Shown here piece by piece: positions 9,514 through 20,008 of a DNA stretch of 64,000 nt. A model generated the notes under the pieces. That model was not told where the DNA came from. It saw only the letters and a program-made list of their open reading frames with translations, and searched no databases. Origin of the DNA: Promethearchaeota archaeon. Its GTDB lineage: Archaea > Asgardarchaeota > Lokiarchaeia > Sigyniarchaeales > SOKP01. The number at the start of each line of letters is the position of its first letter. Position 1 is the first letter of the stretch. The position numbers were made by a program, and so were the translations under genes. The stretch lies in NCBI GenBank assembly GCA_019058365.1, contig JAHPZE010000012.1, positions 13,451 through 77,450 of the forward strand, in the 5' to 3' direction.

Positions 9514-9618
9514 ATGTATTATCATGGAAGATCTGATGAATTTTGGCAAGCAGACATGTCTTATATGAAAAGTGCATTGATAAATTTTAACATACTTAAA
9601 AACCAGATTTTTGGATAA
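9514..9618 (+). CDS. Very short ORF or gene remnant (34 aa)
   Basis: MYYHGRSDEFWQADMSYMKSALINFNILKNQIFG*; protein-like composition, no other support. Confidence 0.25.
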   Translation: MYYHGRSDEFWQADMSYMKSALINFNILKNQIFG

Positions 9619-9788
9619 GTTATACAATAAGAAGATAAAACATAGTATAGGTGATGTGACACTTTATCTTTACATTAATTGCTTTTTATCCCAACCTTTA
9701 TATATACGATATATCATACTATTAATAGAATTAAGAGTATTACAAGTATTAAAAAAAAATATTTTTCTAATAATTAAGGTTGAGAAGA

Positions 9789-10013
9789 ATGGTCATATCA
9801 GAAATTGATTATTCTAAAATGTTTTTGGAAGCACTACACTTTTTGCAAAACAGTTATAAGAAATTTCCTAAATTTATGATTGAAATTATAGCTGAAAATT
9901 ATGGAATACCATCTCCAGAAGTGAAGAAACTCTTCAATCTTTTTAGAAGGAATGGAATGTTAAAAATTCTAAAAAATGAAGGATTTTATTATCAATTAAA
10001 TGATATTTCTTAA
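9789..10013 (+). CDS. Small HTH-like hypothetical protein
   Basis: MVISEIDYSKMFLEALHFLQNSYKKFPKFMIEIIAENYGIPSPEVKKLFNLFRRNGMLKILKNEGFYYQLN; winged-helix-like pattern. Confidence 0.55.
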   Translation: MVISEIDYSKMFLEALHFLQNSYKKFPKFMIEIIAENYGIPSPEVKKLFNLFRRNGMLKILKNEGFYYQLNDIS

Positions 10014-10057
10014 AAATAATTCTCATTAATGATTTGATTGGATAGAAAAGTATAGAT

Positions 10058-10279
10058 GGTGTTCCAGCAACTTTATCACTTATAGATGACGCTATACAAA
10101 TGGAAATCGAAGACTAAATAATTAATTGGGACGTCACTAATTATATAGAGATTCAAAACATAGGTATATATACGGGGGGAGGCGAATTAGGAAAAATCAA
10201 GCTGATTGTTACTAAATTTGAAGATTACATGTCCCTAATAGCATTCGAGACTGGAATACTTCTTATTGAATGTTTATGA
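10058..10279 (+). pseudogene. Gene remnant with one in-frame TAA (possibly Roadblock/LC7-like)
   Basis: GVPATLSLIDDAIQMEIED*IINWDVTNYIEIQNIGIYTGGGELGKIKLIVTKFEDYMSLIAFETGILLIECL*; both halves in one frame, no upstream start. Confidence 0.4.
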
Positions 10280-10666
10280 TAGCAAATTAATTTTAAAAGT
10301 TTAATTGAATAAATTACTATTTTTTTATTACTCTTAGAATTACTCTAATTGAATTATTTAATGGACCTTACCTAAGGTATATATAATTCCAATTAAGTAC
10401 AACTAAAATATGTGAATAATTTTTAATATTTGTATTAAAAATCATCAAACAGGAAAAAAATTTTTTGAATATCCAATTTTTAGGACTATTTATAATGAAA
10501 TTAAAAGCAAATTTAATATTAGATACCAATATAATTCTAATTTTTAGATTCTTTTTTCTAAAGAGATTTTTAAAACATCTTTTTAGTGTTATCAAAAACT
10601 TTATTTAAGATTTTTTCCAAATAAGACTATAAAAATGTGGTTTATCCAAAGTAAATCCAAACTATA

Positions 10667-11512
10667 ATGGTTAAAATAAATATTAAATGTCCAACATGTT
10701 CTCAGAACCGGGACCTTAATATCAATGAGGACGAGATTGAATTAAAGCCAAGTGGTCTTACTTCGATAAATATTGTAAAAAATTTTACTTGTGAACATAC
10801 CTATATTGCCTATATTGATCGACATTATAATGTAAGAGATTATTTCGATTTGGATTATAGTGTCGAGCTTCCCAAAATAATTACAGAAGACCAAACAATG
10901 GATATTGTTGAAGATTCAATTATGTCCTTTGATTACGATTTGATTAAATTAAATTTAACTCAAAACATATTAACAGTTATTCTTAAAGCAATTCTATCAA
11001 AAAAACCATGTGTTTTCATTAAAGATAAGGACATTTTATACGATTATGTAATCCCCTTTTTCAAGACTATTAATGAAAATGCATTTGAATTTGATATGGA
11101 AATAATCTCTGAGGAGACTTACCAAAATTCTAAGTCTAAATTCAAAAAATATGTAATCGTGAATAGTTCTGCTATTTTGAACAATCCCTATAAGTTCATT
11201 GATATAAAAAAATTAAAGGTAGAAAAAAGAATTATTAATGCTTTTATTGTTGAATTGGATATTAGAATGGGATTAAAAATTATCAAGAATCATATTAGAA
11301 ATGCAAATGATTTAGCTGTTAAAATTTGTGATTATGTAAAAAATCATGTAAATGAAAAGCATATTTATGCGAAAAATATAATAGATTATCTAGAAAGTAC
11401 TTATGGAATAATAATTTCTTCGCAATATTTAGATTTCCTGATTGAAGTAGTTCATCAATATTTTGAAATTCCAGTAAAGCTTTCAATGTCTCGTTATGCC
11501 GGAGTCTTTTAG
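10667..11512 (+). CDS. Zinc-ribbon-containing hypothetical protein
   Basis: N-terminal CPTCSQNRDLN...FTCEHTYIAYIDRHY; long uninterrupted ORF with coding-like composition. Confidence 0.75.
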   Translation: MVKINIKCPTCSQNRDLNINEDEIELKPSGLTSINIVKNFTCEHTYIAYIDRHYNVRDYFDLDYSVELPKIITEDQTMDIVEDSIMSFDYDLIKLNLTQNILTVILKAILSKKPCVFIKDKDILYDYVIPFFKTINENAFEFDMEIISEETYQNSKSKFKKYVIVNSSAILNNPYKFIDIKKLKVEKRIINAFIVELDIRMGLKIIKNHIRNANDLAVKICDYVKNHVNEKHIYAKNIIDYLESTYGIIISSQYLDFLIEVVHQYFEIPVKLSMSRYAGVF

Positions 11513-11581
11513 CAATACTATCATTTTATTATAATTTTGCTAGTATATAAAAACAAGAAGTTAATGATAATTTAGATAGAT

Positions 11582-12235
11582 TTATTTATCAGAAGTTTCC
11601 AATTTAAAGGGTCTGAAATAACCTAACGCGAAGAACATGCCATAACAATAAGCAATTATCCCCAGAATAAATTTTAAATAAGATTCTGAAACCCCTACGA
11701 ATGTTGTAAGAATGAAAAAGAGTGCTAAACCAAGTGCCCCATTATCTTTTAACTTAAATCCTGTATAAAGTAAAAATACTAACACTGCTAAATAACCAAT
11801 GAGCATCGAAGGTAAATATAACACAGTAAAGTCAACCAAGAAAATTAAAAGAATTACAATAATAAAGTAAATAACCGGAGCTATTTTTAAGAATACCCAT
11901 TTATTAGCATGACCTACAATGTATAATCCACATACAATTACAACAGGAACAGATAAAGATTGTACAACAATAGTGCTATAGTCAATATCCATCCAGTAAA
12001 TTGGAATTACATTGTGCAATGGCGTATTATAATATAGAAATTCCCATATGTTAAAATAGAGTATCCCAAGAAACCAGACAATCATCAATATTCGAATTAT
12101 ATCCCAATCATTTGTCTTATCATGATAATCTTTTAATTTTATAAACATCGTGATAACCATTATTATTATTGCAACTACTCCTAATAAATTAGTAAAAAAG
12201 CTTAAACCCACTTCAAGATTTATTTGACCAATCAT
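11582..12235 (-). CDS. Multi-pass membrane protein, unknown
   Basis: 217 aa with about 6-7 hydrophobic segments. Confidence 0.75.
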   Translation of the reverse strand: MIGQINLEVGLSFFTNLLGVVAIIIMVITMFIKLKDYHDKTNDWDIIRILMIVWFLGILYFNIWEFLYYNTPLHNVIPIYWMDIDYSTIVVQSLSVPVVIVCGLYIVGHANKWVFLKIAPVIYFIIVILLIFLVDFTVLYLPSMLIGYLAVLVFLLYTGFKLKDNGALGLALFFILTTFVGVSESYLKFILGIIAYCYGMFFALGYFRPFKLETSDK

Positions 12236-12372
12236 ATCAATTACTCATCTTTCATTTTTATTTAAATTTTATTATTTTTTTAAACAGAATTGAAGATATA
12301 TATGAACACAATTTCTAAATAATTAAAAAAATTATGTAAATTAAAGATTTTAACTCCAAAGTTTAATATCCT

Positions 12373-12990
12373 CTATTTTCCTAGCAATTTGAGGGCAATA
12401 CTCACTGCTTCAGTAGCATTAGGAGCATAAGAATCAGCACCAATAGATTGAGCGAAACGTTCAGAAACGGGAGCCCCTCCTACCATAATCTTCACTTGAT
12501 TCCTTAAATTATTAGTCTTTAAAGCTTGAATTACCCCTTCCATTTCTAGCATTGTTGTGGTTAATAAAGCAGAGAGTCCTATGATATCTGGTTTATCGTT
12601 CTTGACAGATTCTACGAATTCGTTCTTATGTACATCAATACCTAAATCTATTACTTCAAATCCAGCTCCTTCAAACATAGTTAATACCAGATTTTTTCCT
12701 ATATCATGAATGTCTCCTTGTACAGTTCCGAGAACTATTTTGCCCTTATATTCTTTCTTTGTATCTCCTAATTTTGGCTTTATTATTTTCATCCCTTCTT
12801 TAAATGTTTCAGCCGCCTGCATCATATCGACTACAAAATACTCCCCACTTTTGAATTTTTCACCAGCTAATTTTAATCCATTGATAAGCTCTTCGGTAAT
12901 TTTGATTGGCTCTGTATTTTTTACAGCTTCTATTACAGCTTCTTCAATAGCATAAACCTCCCCTTCTTCGACCAGTTTGCTTAGTGACAT
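12373..12990 (-). CDS. Corrinoid (B12-binding) protein of a methyltransferase system (MtaC/MtbC/MttC-like)
   Basis: GDIHDIGKNLVLTMFEGAGFEVIDLGIDV (DxHxxG cobalamin motif), helical N-terminal cap, IMVGGAPVSERFAQSIGADSYAPNATEAV. Confidence 0.93.
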   Translation of the reverse strand: MSLSKLVEEGEVYAIEEAVIEAVKNTEPIKITEELINGLKLAGEKFKSGEYFVVDMMQAAETFKEGMKIIKPKLGDTKKEYKGKIVLGTVQGDIHDIGKNLVLTMFEGAGFEVIDLGIDVHKNEFVESVKNDKPDIIGLSALLTTTMLEMEGVIQALKTNNLRNQVKIMVGGAPVSERFAQSIGADSYAPNATEAVSIALKLLGK

Positions 12991-14192
12991 TATTTATACA
13001 CCCCATATTTTTCTACTGAATTAAGAATTAAATCGATTTTTGTTAAATCAGTTCCTAAAGGAACTGCAGCTACTCCTAAACCTAAAGGGACTTCATTTTT
13101 CACTGCAAGTTCACATATCTTTCTTACTTGTGCCTCAATTTCTTCTTTAGTTCCATCTCTTAAAAATTTACCATGAATAAGATATTGGTAGGGGGTTTTG
13201 AGTTCCTTTGATAACTGAATCATTTCCTCATCATATGCATCTGGTGTCAAACCAATTTCATTTTGTGGGAACATATAATTATTAAAACATGCTATACCAC
13301 TAAGAGCGCGGTAATCACTAATCTCATTTGCTACAGTTGGTGAGGGTGGCATGTAACCTGCTGTTGGACGATACTTTTTAAATTCCTTCCATACTGATTC
13401 CACATACGGATATATATAGGTAATAAAATCGTTAGGGGACATAATCGGTGGATTTGCATATTGATTTACAATTACACAACCGAGCATATTAATTCCTTGT
13501 TCTTTATACATTTTCCCTATATGAATACTAGCTTCAGTAGCAAAGTCCATGATCCTAGGAAAAAAGGTTGGATCACCTTTTTTTTTTATCTTCTCTTTTT
13601 GAGCTAAATCCGTTGTTTTAACATAATTTTTGTAGAGAATGAAATCATTAAATAGTTTCTCTCCCCGCAATAAAATTGCTAAATCAAAAGATCCCTCAAC
13701 AATTGGAGGAGAATTCATTTCGGGATATCTATCTTGGGTTTCAACAATCAATTCAATCTGGTTTTTTAAAAATCCTTCCAATTTTGGTAATTCTAATTCT
13801 TCTAATGACATTTTATCAAGCGCATACACATCCGGAGAAGGCTCAACCATAGGGGATATTCGCATTGTAGTCCCCATCTCTACTTGACCCATTCCGGCTA
13901 ATCCCAACCAACTTGCTGGCATTGCAGCATCTACAGTAGGGAATCTTTTTCGCATTATAGCAAATAATTCTAGATTTGCTTCCCAATTATTAGTCAAACG
14001 TACAAAATCATAATTAGGATCAAGTAGTTGTGGGTGAATATTACTTGGAACAAGCAAAGTTGCTACTCTATCAATTTTAGAGAAAAGTGAAGTTAATAGA
14101 AACCTCTCAGATCCGGTTAAAGGTCGTCCCACCGTCATTTTTAGTTTTCCTTTAACAATATCTTTAATAATCTTAAACATTTTTAGTGTCAT
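12990..14192 (-). CDS. Uroporphyrinogen decarboxylase (UroD) family methyltransferase (MtaA/CmuA-like)
   Basis: UroD-like fold sequence (LTGSERFL..; WLGLAGMGQVEMGTTMRISPMVEPSPDV; PPIVEGSFDLAILLRG); stop/start overlap with the corrinoid protein gene. Confidence 0.82.
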   Translation of the reverse strand: MTLKMFKIIKDIVKGKLKMTVGRPLTGSERFLLTSLFSKIDRVATLLVPSNIHPQLLDPNYDFVRLTNNWEANLELFAIMRKRFPTVDAAMPASWLGLAGMGQVEMGTTMRISPMVEPSPDVYALDKMSLEELELPKLEGFLKNQIELIVETQDRYPEMNSPPIVEGSFDLAILLRGEKLFNDFILYKNYVKTTDLAQKEKIKKKGDPTFFPRIMDFATEASIHIGKMYKEQGINMLGCVIVNQYANPPIMSPNDFITYIYPYVESVWKEFKKYRPTAGYMPPSPTVANEISDYRALSGIACFNNYMFPQNEIGLTPDAYDEEMIQLSKELKTPYQYLIHGKFLRDGTKEEIEAQVRKICELAVKNEVPLGLGVAAVPLGTDLTKIDLILNSVEKYGVYK

Positions 14193-14388
14193 TTAGTAAT
14201 TTATCTTAATTATCAATAATTTACATTAGACGTGAATCCTTTTAATATATCCTTTTTTTTTTTAAATTAAATTTTTTTTGATATGAATTTTTAGAGATAA
14301 GAGGAATTCGGTTTGCATAATTTTCTAAATCCTTTTTAATTATACTTGTCTAACCTTAAATAAAGGTATAAATATGATTTAAAAGCTA

Positions 14389-15654
14389 ATGTCCTCCGAG
14401 TTTAATCAAAAATTAGAAAAGTATGCAGAAGTGATATTAAAAGTAGGTTTGAATCTGCAATCGGGGCAAAAGCTTCTGATTGGAGGTCCTTCGTTAGATG
14501 CTGATGGAATTCCTCTTGAATCTGCTCCTTTGGTGAGATTAATAACAAAAAAAGCATATCAAATGGGAGCCCGATTGGTCGATGTAGTATGGGGAGATGT
14601 GCAATTACGTAAAATTCAATTTCAGAATGCTCCTAAGGATTCAATTGAAGAATATCCGAAATGGAGAATAGATTCGAGATATAATATTTCTAAAGCGGGA
14701 GATGCGAATCTTCACTTTACAAGCCCAAATCCCGATTTACTAAGCGATGCGGAACCTGAATTGGTCTCACAGTTCCAAACATCATATTATAAGCAAATGA
14801 AGCCGGTCTATGATCTTCTTACAGCTAATGCATTTAACTGGTTAATAGTTCCATTTCCAAATGATGAATGGGCTGATAAGCTTTTCCCAGATGTCCCTCA
14901 AAATAGTCGAAAGGACAAACTTTGGGATATCATTTTCGAGATTTGCCGTATAAACAATAAGGATCCGATTTCTGCCTGGGAAATTCACAATAATAATCTT
15001 TCTAAGCGAAGTAGATATCTTAATCAGAAACAGTATACTGCATTAAAATTGACTGCTCCTGGCACAGATTTAATGATTGGTTTACCTAAAAACCATATCT
15101 GGGAAGGTGGAAGTTCTATTGCTAAGAATGGTATAACTTTTATAGGTAATATACCCACTGAAGAAGTCTATACAATGCCACATAAAGATAAAGTTGAGGG
15201 TGTAGTGAGTACTTCTAAACCGGTGTACTATGGTGGATACACTGTAGAAAATTGCCGTTTTACATTCTCTGAAGGGAGAATAATTGAAGCTACAGCAGAT
15301 AAGGGTGAAAAATTCTTACTTAACACACTTAAAACAGATGAAGGGGCAAGTAGATTAGGAGAGATTGCATTAGTGCCACATAGTTCTCCTATATCACAGA
15401 CTAAATTGCTTTTTTATAGTATGTTAATTGATGAAAATGCTTCGAATCATATCGCGTTAGGTCAAGCTTACAGAGATTCATTGAAAAATGGTAAAGCATT
15501 AAGTGATAAAGAATTTATGTCTGCTGGGGGTAATAATAGTCTTATTCATCTTGATTTCATGATTGGTTCGGGAGAAATGAATGTAGATGGAATATTGGAT
15601 GATGAAACCACAGAACCAATAATGCAAAATGGAGAATGGGCTTTTGAAATATAA
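14389..15654 (+). CDS. Peptidase family M29 (AmpS/PepS-like) metallo-aminopeptidase
   Basis: LTAPGTDLMIGLPKNHIWEGG...GNIPTEEVYTMPHKDKVEGVV...G..V.N...TFSEGRIIEATADKGEKFL...LGEIALVPHSSPIS..LLFYSMLIDENASNHIALGQAY. Confidence 0.9.
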   Translation: MSSEFNQKLEKYAEVILKVGLNLQSGQKLLIGGPSLDADGIPLESAPLVRLITKKAYQMGARLVDVVWGDVQLRKIQFQNAPKDSIEEYPKWRIDSRYNISKAGDANLHFTSPNPDLLSDAEPELVSQFQTSYYKQMKPVYDLLTANAFNWLIVPFPNDEWADKLFPDVPQNSRKDKLWDIIFEICRINNKDPISAWEIHNNNLSKRSRYLNQKQYTALKLTAPGTDLMIGLPKNHIWEGGSSIAKNGITFIGNIPTEEVYTMPHKDKVEGVVSTSKPVYYGGYTVENCRFTFSEGRIIEATADKGEKFLLNTLKTDEGASRLGEIALVPHSSPISQTKLLFYSMLIDENASNHIALGQAYRDSLKNGKALSDKEFMSAGGNNSLIHLDFMIGSGEMNVDGILDDETTEPIMQNGEWAFEI

Positions 15655-15789
15655 TATTTTTTAACCCAAAAATTTTCTCAAAGATTCTAAAAAAAATCTA
15701 CTCTAGATGATAAATAACTGAAGTTAAATAGATTAAAATCAATCGTTAATCAAGTAATAAGAGAATCATCCAGAAATTTACACGGATAT

Positions 15790-16053
15790 ATGGTAGATCC
15801 ATTTTACAATTATACTCCTGAATATGAAATTATAATAGATTTAAAAGCAGGTACCTTAACTCCAGATTTGGGAGGAGATGATGTGGAAAGCTATTATAAA
15901 TCTATTATCGATTGGTTTCATAAGGTGTTGCCAAAAGAAGGGATTCCAATTGAAATTATTTATACTGCAATTTTAAAGATAAATCCTCAAGGTAAAAAGT
16001 GTCATATTGAAGCTCAAGGACGAAAATTTACTTCTTTTTTAAAATTTACATAG
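15790..16053 (+). CDS. Hypothetical protein
   Basis: 87-aa ORF with a plausible start and coding-like composition. Confidence 0.5.
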   Translation: MVDPFYNYTPEYEIIIDLKAGTLTPDLGGDDVESYYKSIIDWFHKVLPKEGIPIEIIYTAILKINPQGKKCHIEAQGRKFTSFLKFT

Positions 16054-16467
16054 TTCAATTCAATTGTATTGACAAATAGAATGCAAAAGTCCTCGAATTT
16101 CCTACAGCTAAATAAAAGATTTAAGAAAAAGAGTCTCATAATATGTATTAAAATACAACCAAGAGATCCAAGAAAAATTAAAGAATCAATAAACAATCGT
16201 TTAAAAAATATATCTCTAAGATTGGTCTGCCAAGTAAGTTATTTATAACTGAAGATGATATTATTTTAGAAGAATTAACATAAGATGTCATTGGATCTTA
16301 AATTATATTAATAAATACTTCCAAACTTCTTATGCAGAAGGAAATTAAAGATTGTATGTTTAAGTATAATAAAATATTGGACTATTAAAATTTCATATAG
16401 ATTTCTTTTTTCACTTTAATATAAATAAAATACCTTTTTATTCTAATTACAATATGAGGTCGTTATT

Positions 16468-16929
16468 ATGAAAAAGATTTGGATAATTCATAACTCTGAG
16501 CATGGAAATTCTGAAAAGATTTCAAAACAACTTGCTGAGGGTTTAAAAGATGGTTATGAAGTAAGTGTAGGGAGCATCCGAAATACTAATCCGGAAGATA
16601 TTGCTAAAGACGAGCCTTATGGATTAATTATTGCTGTTAGAATTATTGCATTCTCATCAGATAAAGAGATGCGAAAGTTTGTCAGCAATTTAAATGATGT
16701 CATAACTCAACCAATTTCGAAAGTCGCCTATTTTGCAACCCATGCTTTAGGATGGAAGAAATTCTTTATAAAAGGAATGAAAAAGACTCTTGAAAAAGTT
16801 GGATGCGTTGAGGAAATCTGCCCAGAATATCTTGAAGTAAGAATGCAAGGGGCTGAAGGACCAGCTGTAGAAGGTGCAGATGCGAAAATTGAAGAATATA
16901 TTTCTACATTAAAGGAATTTCTAAAATAA
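16468..16929 (+). CDS. Flavodoxin-like protein
   Basis: IIHNSEHGNSEKISKQLAEGL (FMN phosphate loop); flavodoxin-size domain. Confidence 0.82.
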   Translation: MKKIWIIHNSEHGNSEKISKQLAEGLKDGYEVSVGSIRNTNPEDIAKDEPYGLIIAVRIIAFSSDKEMRKFVSNLNDVITQPISKVAYFATHALGWKKFFIKGMKKTLEKVGCVEEICPEYLEVRMQGAEGPAVEGADAKIEEYISTLKEFLK

Positions 16930-17158
16930 AATAAAATAAAATGAATTCATTGATTTTAAACTGATTTTATTCCATAAATATATAATATTTTTTTTTGATG
17001 ATAAAATATATAATCTTTTTTGATTGAAGTAGAAGTATCTAACTTACATATTAGTCTTTTTTCTATTAGTGAAAGCAGAGAATTTTTAATACGAGTTAAA
17101 TTATTCTAAGACATTCAAATATTAACTTAATATATTTAATTTAAATGAAGGTTCAAAA

Positions 17159-19588
17159 TTGAAGCTTGAGGATATTATAATTACGATTTCAGAAGGCGTT
17201 AAAGCCCCAGAATTTAAAGAACTTTTTTCTGAAACTAGATTATATACTTTTTTAGTAGGAGCAGGAATCTCGATGGATCCTCCATCCTGTGTTCCTTCTG
17301 CTAGAATGTTTGTGCGTGAATTGTTTAAATATTATGCTCCTGAAGAGGAAATTAAGAAGTTATTATCATTAGAGTCCTTAAGATATGAATTATTAGTTGA
17401 AAAAGTTCAGAATCTATTCGATAAGGAATTAAAGTTCTTGGATTATCTAGATAGAGTAAAAGAGCCGAATGCTATTCACATCTTCTTGGCAAATATGATA
17501 ATGAGATATAATTATGTAATTACGACAAATTTTGATTATTTTATCGAAATGGGGCTGAAGAAAAAACTCGAAGTGTTTCCAACCTTTCATGATTATCATA
17601 AAAAGGTTATGGTTATTATTACCAAAGAAGATTATCAGAACAAAGTATCTTTCCAGTTCCCAATCATTAAAATTCATGGATCTAAATGGGATGTGATAAA
17701 AGGACGATCAACTAAAGATTCTTTAATAACTACTATAAGTGCTCTTGGACGCGAAAGGGAAAAGGGTGAAACATTTGCAATCGAGCCATATAAAAAGCCA
17801 TTAATCAATGACGTTATGAATGGAAGAGACTTAGTTATTATGGGGTATTCAGGGAGCGATGATTTCGATATCAGCCCAATGTTGAAAGAATTGAGGAATA
17901 TGAAGAGAATAATCTGGATAGAGCATGATCACACCCTAGCTCCGGGAAAAGAAGAGATTTTTAAATATAAGTCAGTAAAAGATTTATCAGAATTAGAAAT
18001 ATCTGAATTATCTAAATTAGATAAATTGTTACTAGAACTTGCTTCAAATAAAAACATAGAAGTTTACAAAATTAGAGCGATGACTATTGAATTTGTAAAA
18101 GAGCAATTAGCACCAATATTTGATGAATCTTTTGAGCTACTGAGAAAAGATACACCAGAGACTTTAAGTTTTAGTGATTATATGCTAGAAAATCATTTAA
18201 AAGCATCAATTTCTTCAAAATATCGACTTGCTCATGAACTATTTTTTGAATTAGGAGATATAGATTCAGCAGAAAGAACTGCTCAAGTTGGTTTAAACTC
18301 ATCCAATGAAGAAAATAATGAAATTAATCAAAACTATTTTATAAATGCTTTGGGGATAATTGACGTCTCCAAAGGAGATTATGATAAAGCCTTGGAATAT
18401 TTCGAAAAATCTCTCAAATTTACTGAAAAATTAAATCAAACTGCTGAAAAAATAGCAGTACTTTTAAATATAGGAAATTTATATCATAAAAAGAGCGACC
18501 TTAAGAATGCATTTAAATATTCATTTGAAGCTGCTGCTTTGCTAAAAGAAACCACTCCAAATTTCATAAAATTTTCTGTTTTGAATAATTTAGGTATTTT
18601 ATATAGAGATAATGGGGATATTCCTAATGCTGTAAAAAATATTGAATCTGCACTTGAAATTGCTGAAAAAACAGGAGATTTATTTAGAAAGTCTTCATGC
18701 TTAAACAACCTTGCTGGAATGAAAATTTCTCAAGGTCTATTAAATCCCGCTTTAAATTATGCCTCTGGAGCTCTTAAAATTAATGAGCAATTAGGAGATT
18801 TAGACAGTATGTGCAATACACTAAATACTATTGGTAACATTTTTAAAACTGCAGGACAATATAGTCAAGCTATGCAATATTTAGAAAGAGCATATCAAAC
18901 AGCAATAAAAATTCAAAACTTGAACGCCAAAGCTCTTACATTAAATTCGATTGGTGTAATTTATTTTAATACGGGAAAGCTCGATTTAGCTTTCGAAAAA
19001 TATAACGAAAGTTTCAATATCAACAAAAATATCGGTGATTTGTCGGGGCAAGCTACTGGTTTAAATAATATTGGGATGTATTATCGTGCTAAAGGGGATT
19101 TCAATAAAGCTTTTGAATTATTTGACCAATCTATAACCCTCACTGAAAAAATTGGAGAAAAGACAAACTTAGGCCTTCGGTATGGAAATAGAGCTTCTAT
19201 TTACGAAATAAAACGAGAATTTGAAAAAGCATTGGCAGATTATAAGAAAGCATTAAGTATTGAACAATCTCTAAAAAATTTAGAAGGAATTGCCAATCAA
19301 CTTACTAATATTGGAGGAGTATTAGGGGATTTAGGAAGATATAACGAAACACTAGAAAATTATGAAAAATCGTTGAATATCATGGAAAATCTAGGTAATA
19401 AACCTGGTATTGCCAGAGCACTAAATAATCTAGGTATTATTTATTATAAATACAAGAAAGACTATGAGAGATCTATTGATTTTTTACAACGAGCACTTGA
19501 TATTTATAAAGAATTAAATATTCCTCAGATGATAATGGAGACGCAAAATAGTATAGATTTAATCAAAAACCAGGTTAATTTAAAGTGA
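17159..19588 (+). CDS. SIR2-like domain fused to about 10 TPR repeats (TTG start)
   Basis: LVGAGISMDPPS, VITTNFDYFIE, IIKIHGS (catalytic His), VIMGYSGSDDFD; then TPRs such as ALNNLGIIYY...YERSIDFLQRALDIYKEL. Confidence 0.92.
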   Translation: MKLEDIIITISEGVKAPEFKELFSETRLYTFLVGAGISMDPPSCVPSARMFVRELFKYYAPEEEIKKLLSLESLRYELLVEKVQNLFDKELKFLDYLDRVKEPNAIHIFLANMIMRYNYVITTNFDYFIEMGLKKKLEVFPTFHDYHKKVMVIITKEDYQNKVSFQFPIIKIHGSKWDVIKGRSTKDSLITTISALGREREKGETFAIEPYKKPLINDVMNGRDLVIMGYSGSDDFDISPMLKELRNMKRIIWIEHDHTLAPGKEEIFKYKSVKDLSELEISELSKLDKLLLELASNKNIEVYKIRAMTIEFVKEQLAPIFDESFELLRKDTPETLSFSDYMLENHLKASISSKYRLAHELFFELGDIDSAERTAQVGLNSSNEENNEINQNYFINALGIIDVSKGDYDKALEYFEKSLKFTEKLNQTAEKIAVLLNIGNLYHKKSDLKNAFKYSFEAAALLKETTPNFIKFSVLNNLGILYRDNGDIPNAVKNIESALEIAEKTGDLFRKSSCLNNLAGMKISQGLLNPALNYASGALKINEQLGDLDSMCNTLNTIGNIFKTAGQYSQAMQYLERAYQTAIKIQNLNAKALTLNSIGVIYFNTGKLDLAFEKYNESFNINKNIGDLSGQATGLNNIGMYYRAKGDFNKAFELFDQSITLTEKIGEKTNLGLRYGNRASIYEIKREFEKALADYKKALSIEQSLKNLEGIANQLTNIGGVLGDLGRYNETLENYEKSLNIMENLGNKPGIARALNNLGIIYYKYKKDYERSIDFLQRALDIYKELNIPQMIMETQNSIDLIKNQVNLK

Positions 19589-19638
19589 AAAATGGAAGAA
19601 ATTGAGACTTAAACTATAATATTTAAATAAAAGTAGAA

Positions 19639-19812
19639 TTAAACAATTTTATAGTCATCATCTTCCTCAGGTATTTTCCCTTTTTGTGGATAAATACGAT
19701 GACGATATTTCTCTTCTTTCGTTAAAATAACTCCGTATTCCTTTACTTCAGAATCCTTTCCTTTAGATTTCTTATTCCTATTTATTTTCTTTTCATTTCT
19801 TTGCTTTTTCAT
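19639..19812 (-). CDS. Small basic protein, 57 aa (absent from the supplied ORF track)
   Basis: MKKQRNEKKINRNKKSKGKDSEVKEYGVILTKEEKYRHRIYPQKGKIPEEDDDYKIV*. Confidence 0.6.
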   Translation of the reverse strand: MKKQRNEKKINRNKKSKGKDSEVKEYGVILTKEEKYRHRIYPQKGKIPEEDDDYKIV

Positions 19813-20008
19813 ATTATTTCCTACAAATATTTATCCGTTTTAAAATTGGTTAAAGAATATATTTAATTTTTCTATATACTTATTAGTACGGCAATTATAA
19901 AAAGAATTTCAAATATTATATCTGTGAAATCATAACCCAAAAGTTAATAAAAAGGATAAAAAGAATAAAAAGGAAAGTGGAATTCTCTTATAGAGAAGAT
20001 TTTTAATT

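Noticed and set aside
9611-9808. 65-aa ORF MDKLYNKKIKHSIGD...
   Set aside because: Overlaps the better-supported 9789-10013 ORF and has random AT-rich composition.
12990-14192. True uroporphyrinogen decarboxylase (haem biosynthesis)
   Set aside because: Coupling to a corrinoid protein gene and sequence features favour a methyltransferase of the UroD superfamily.
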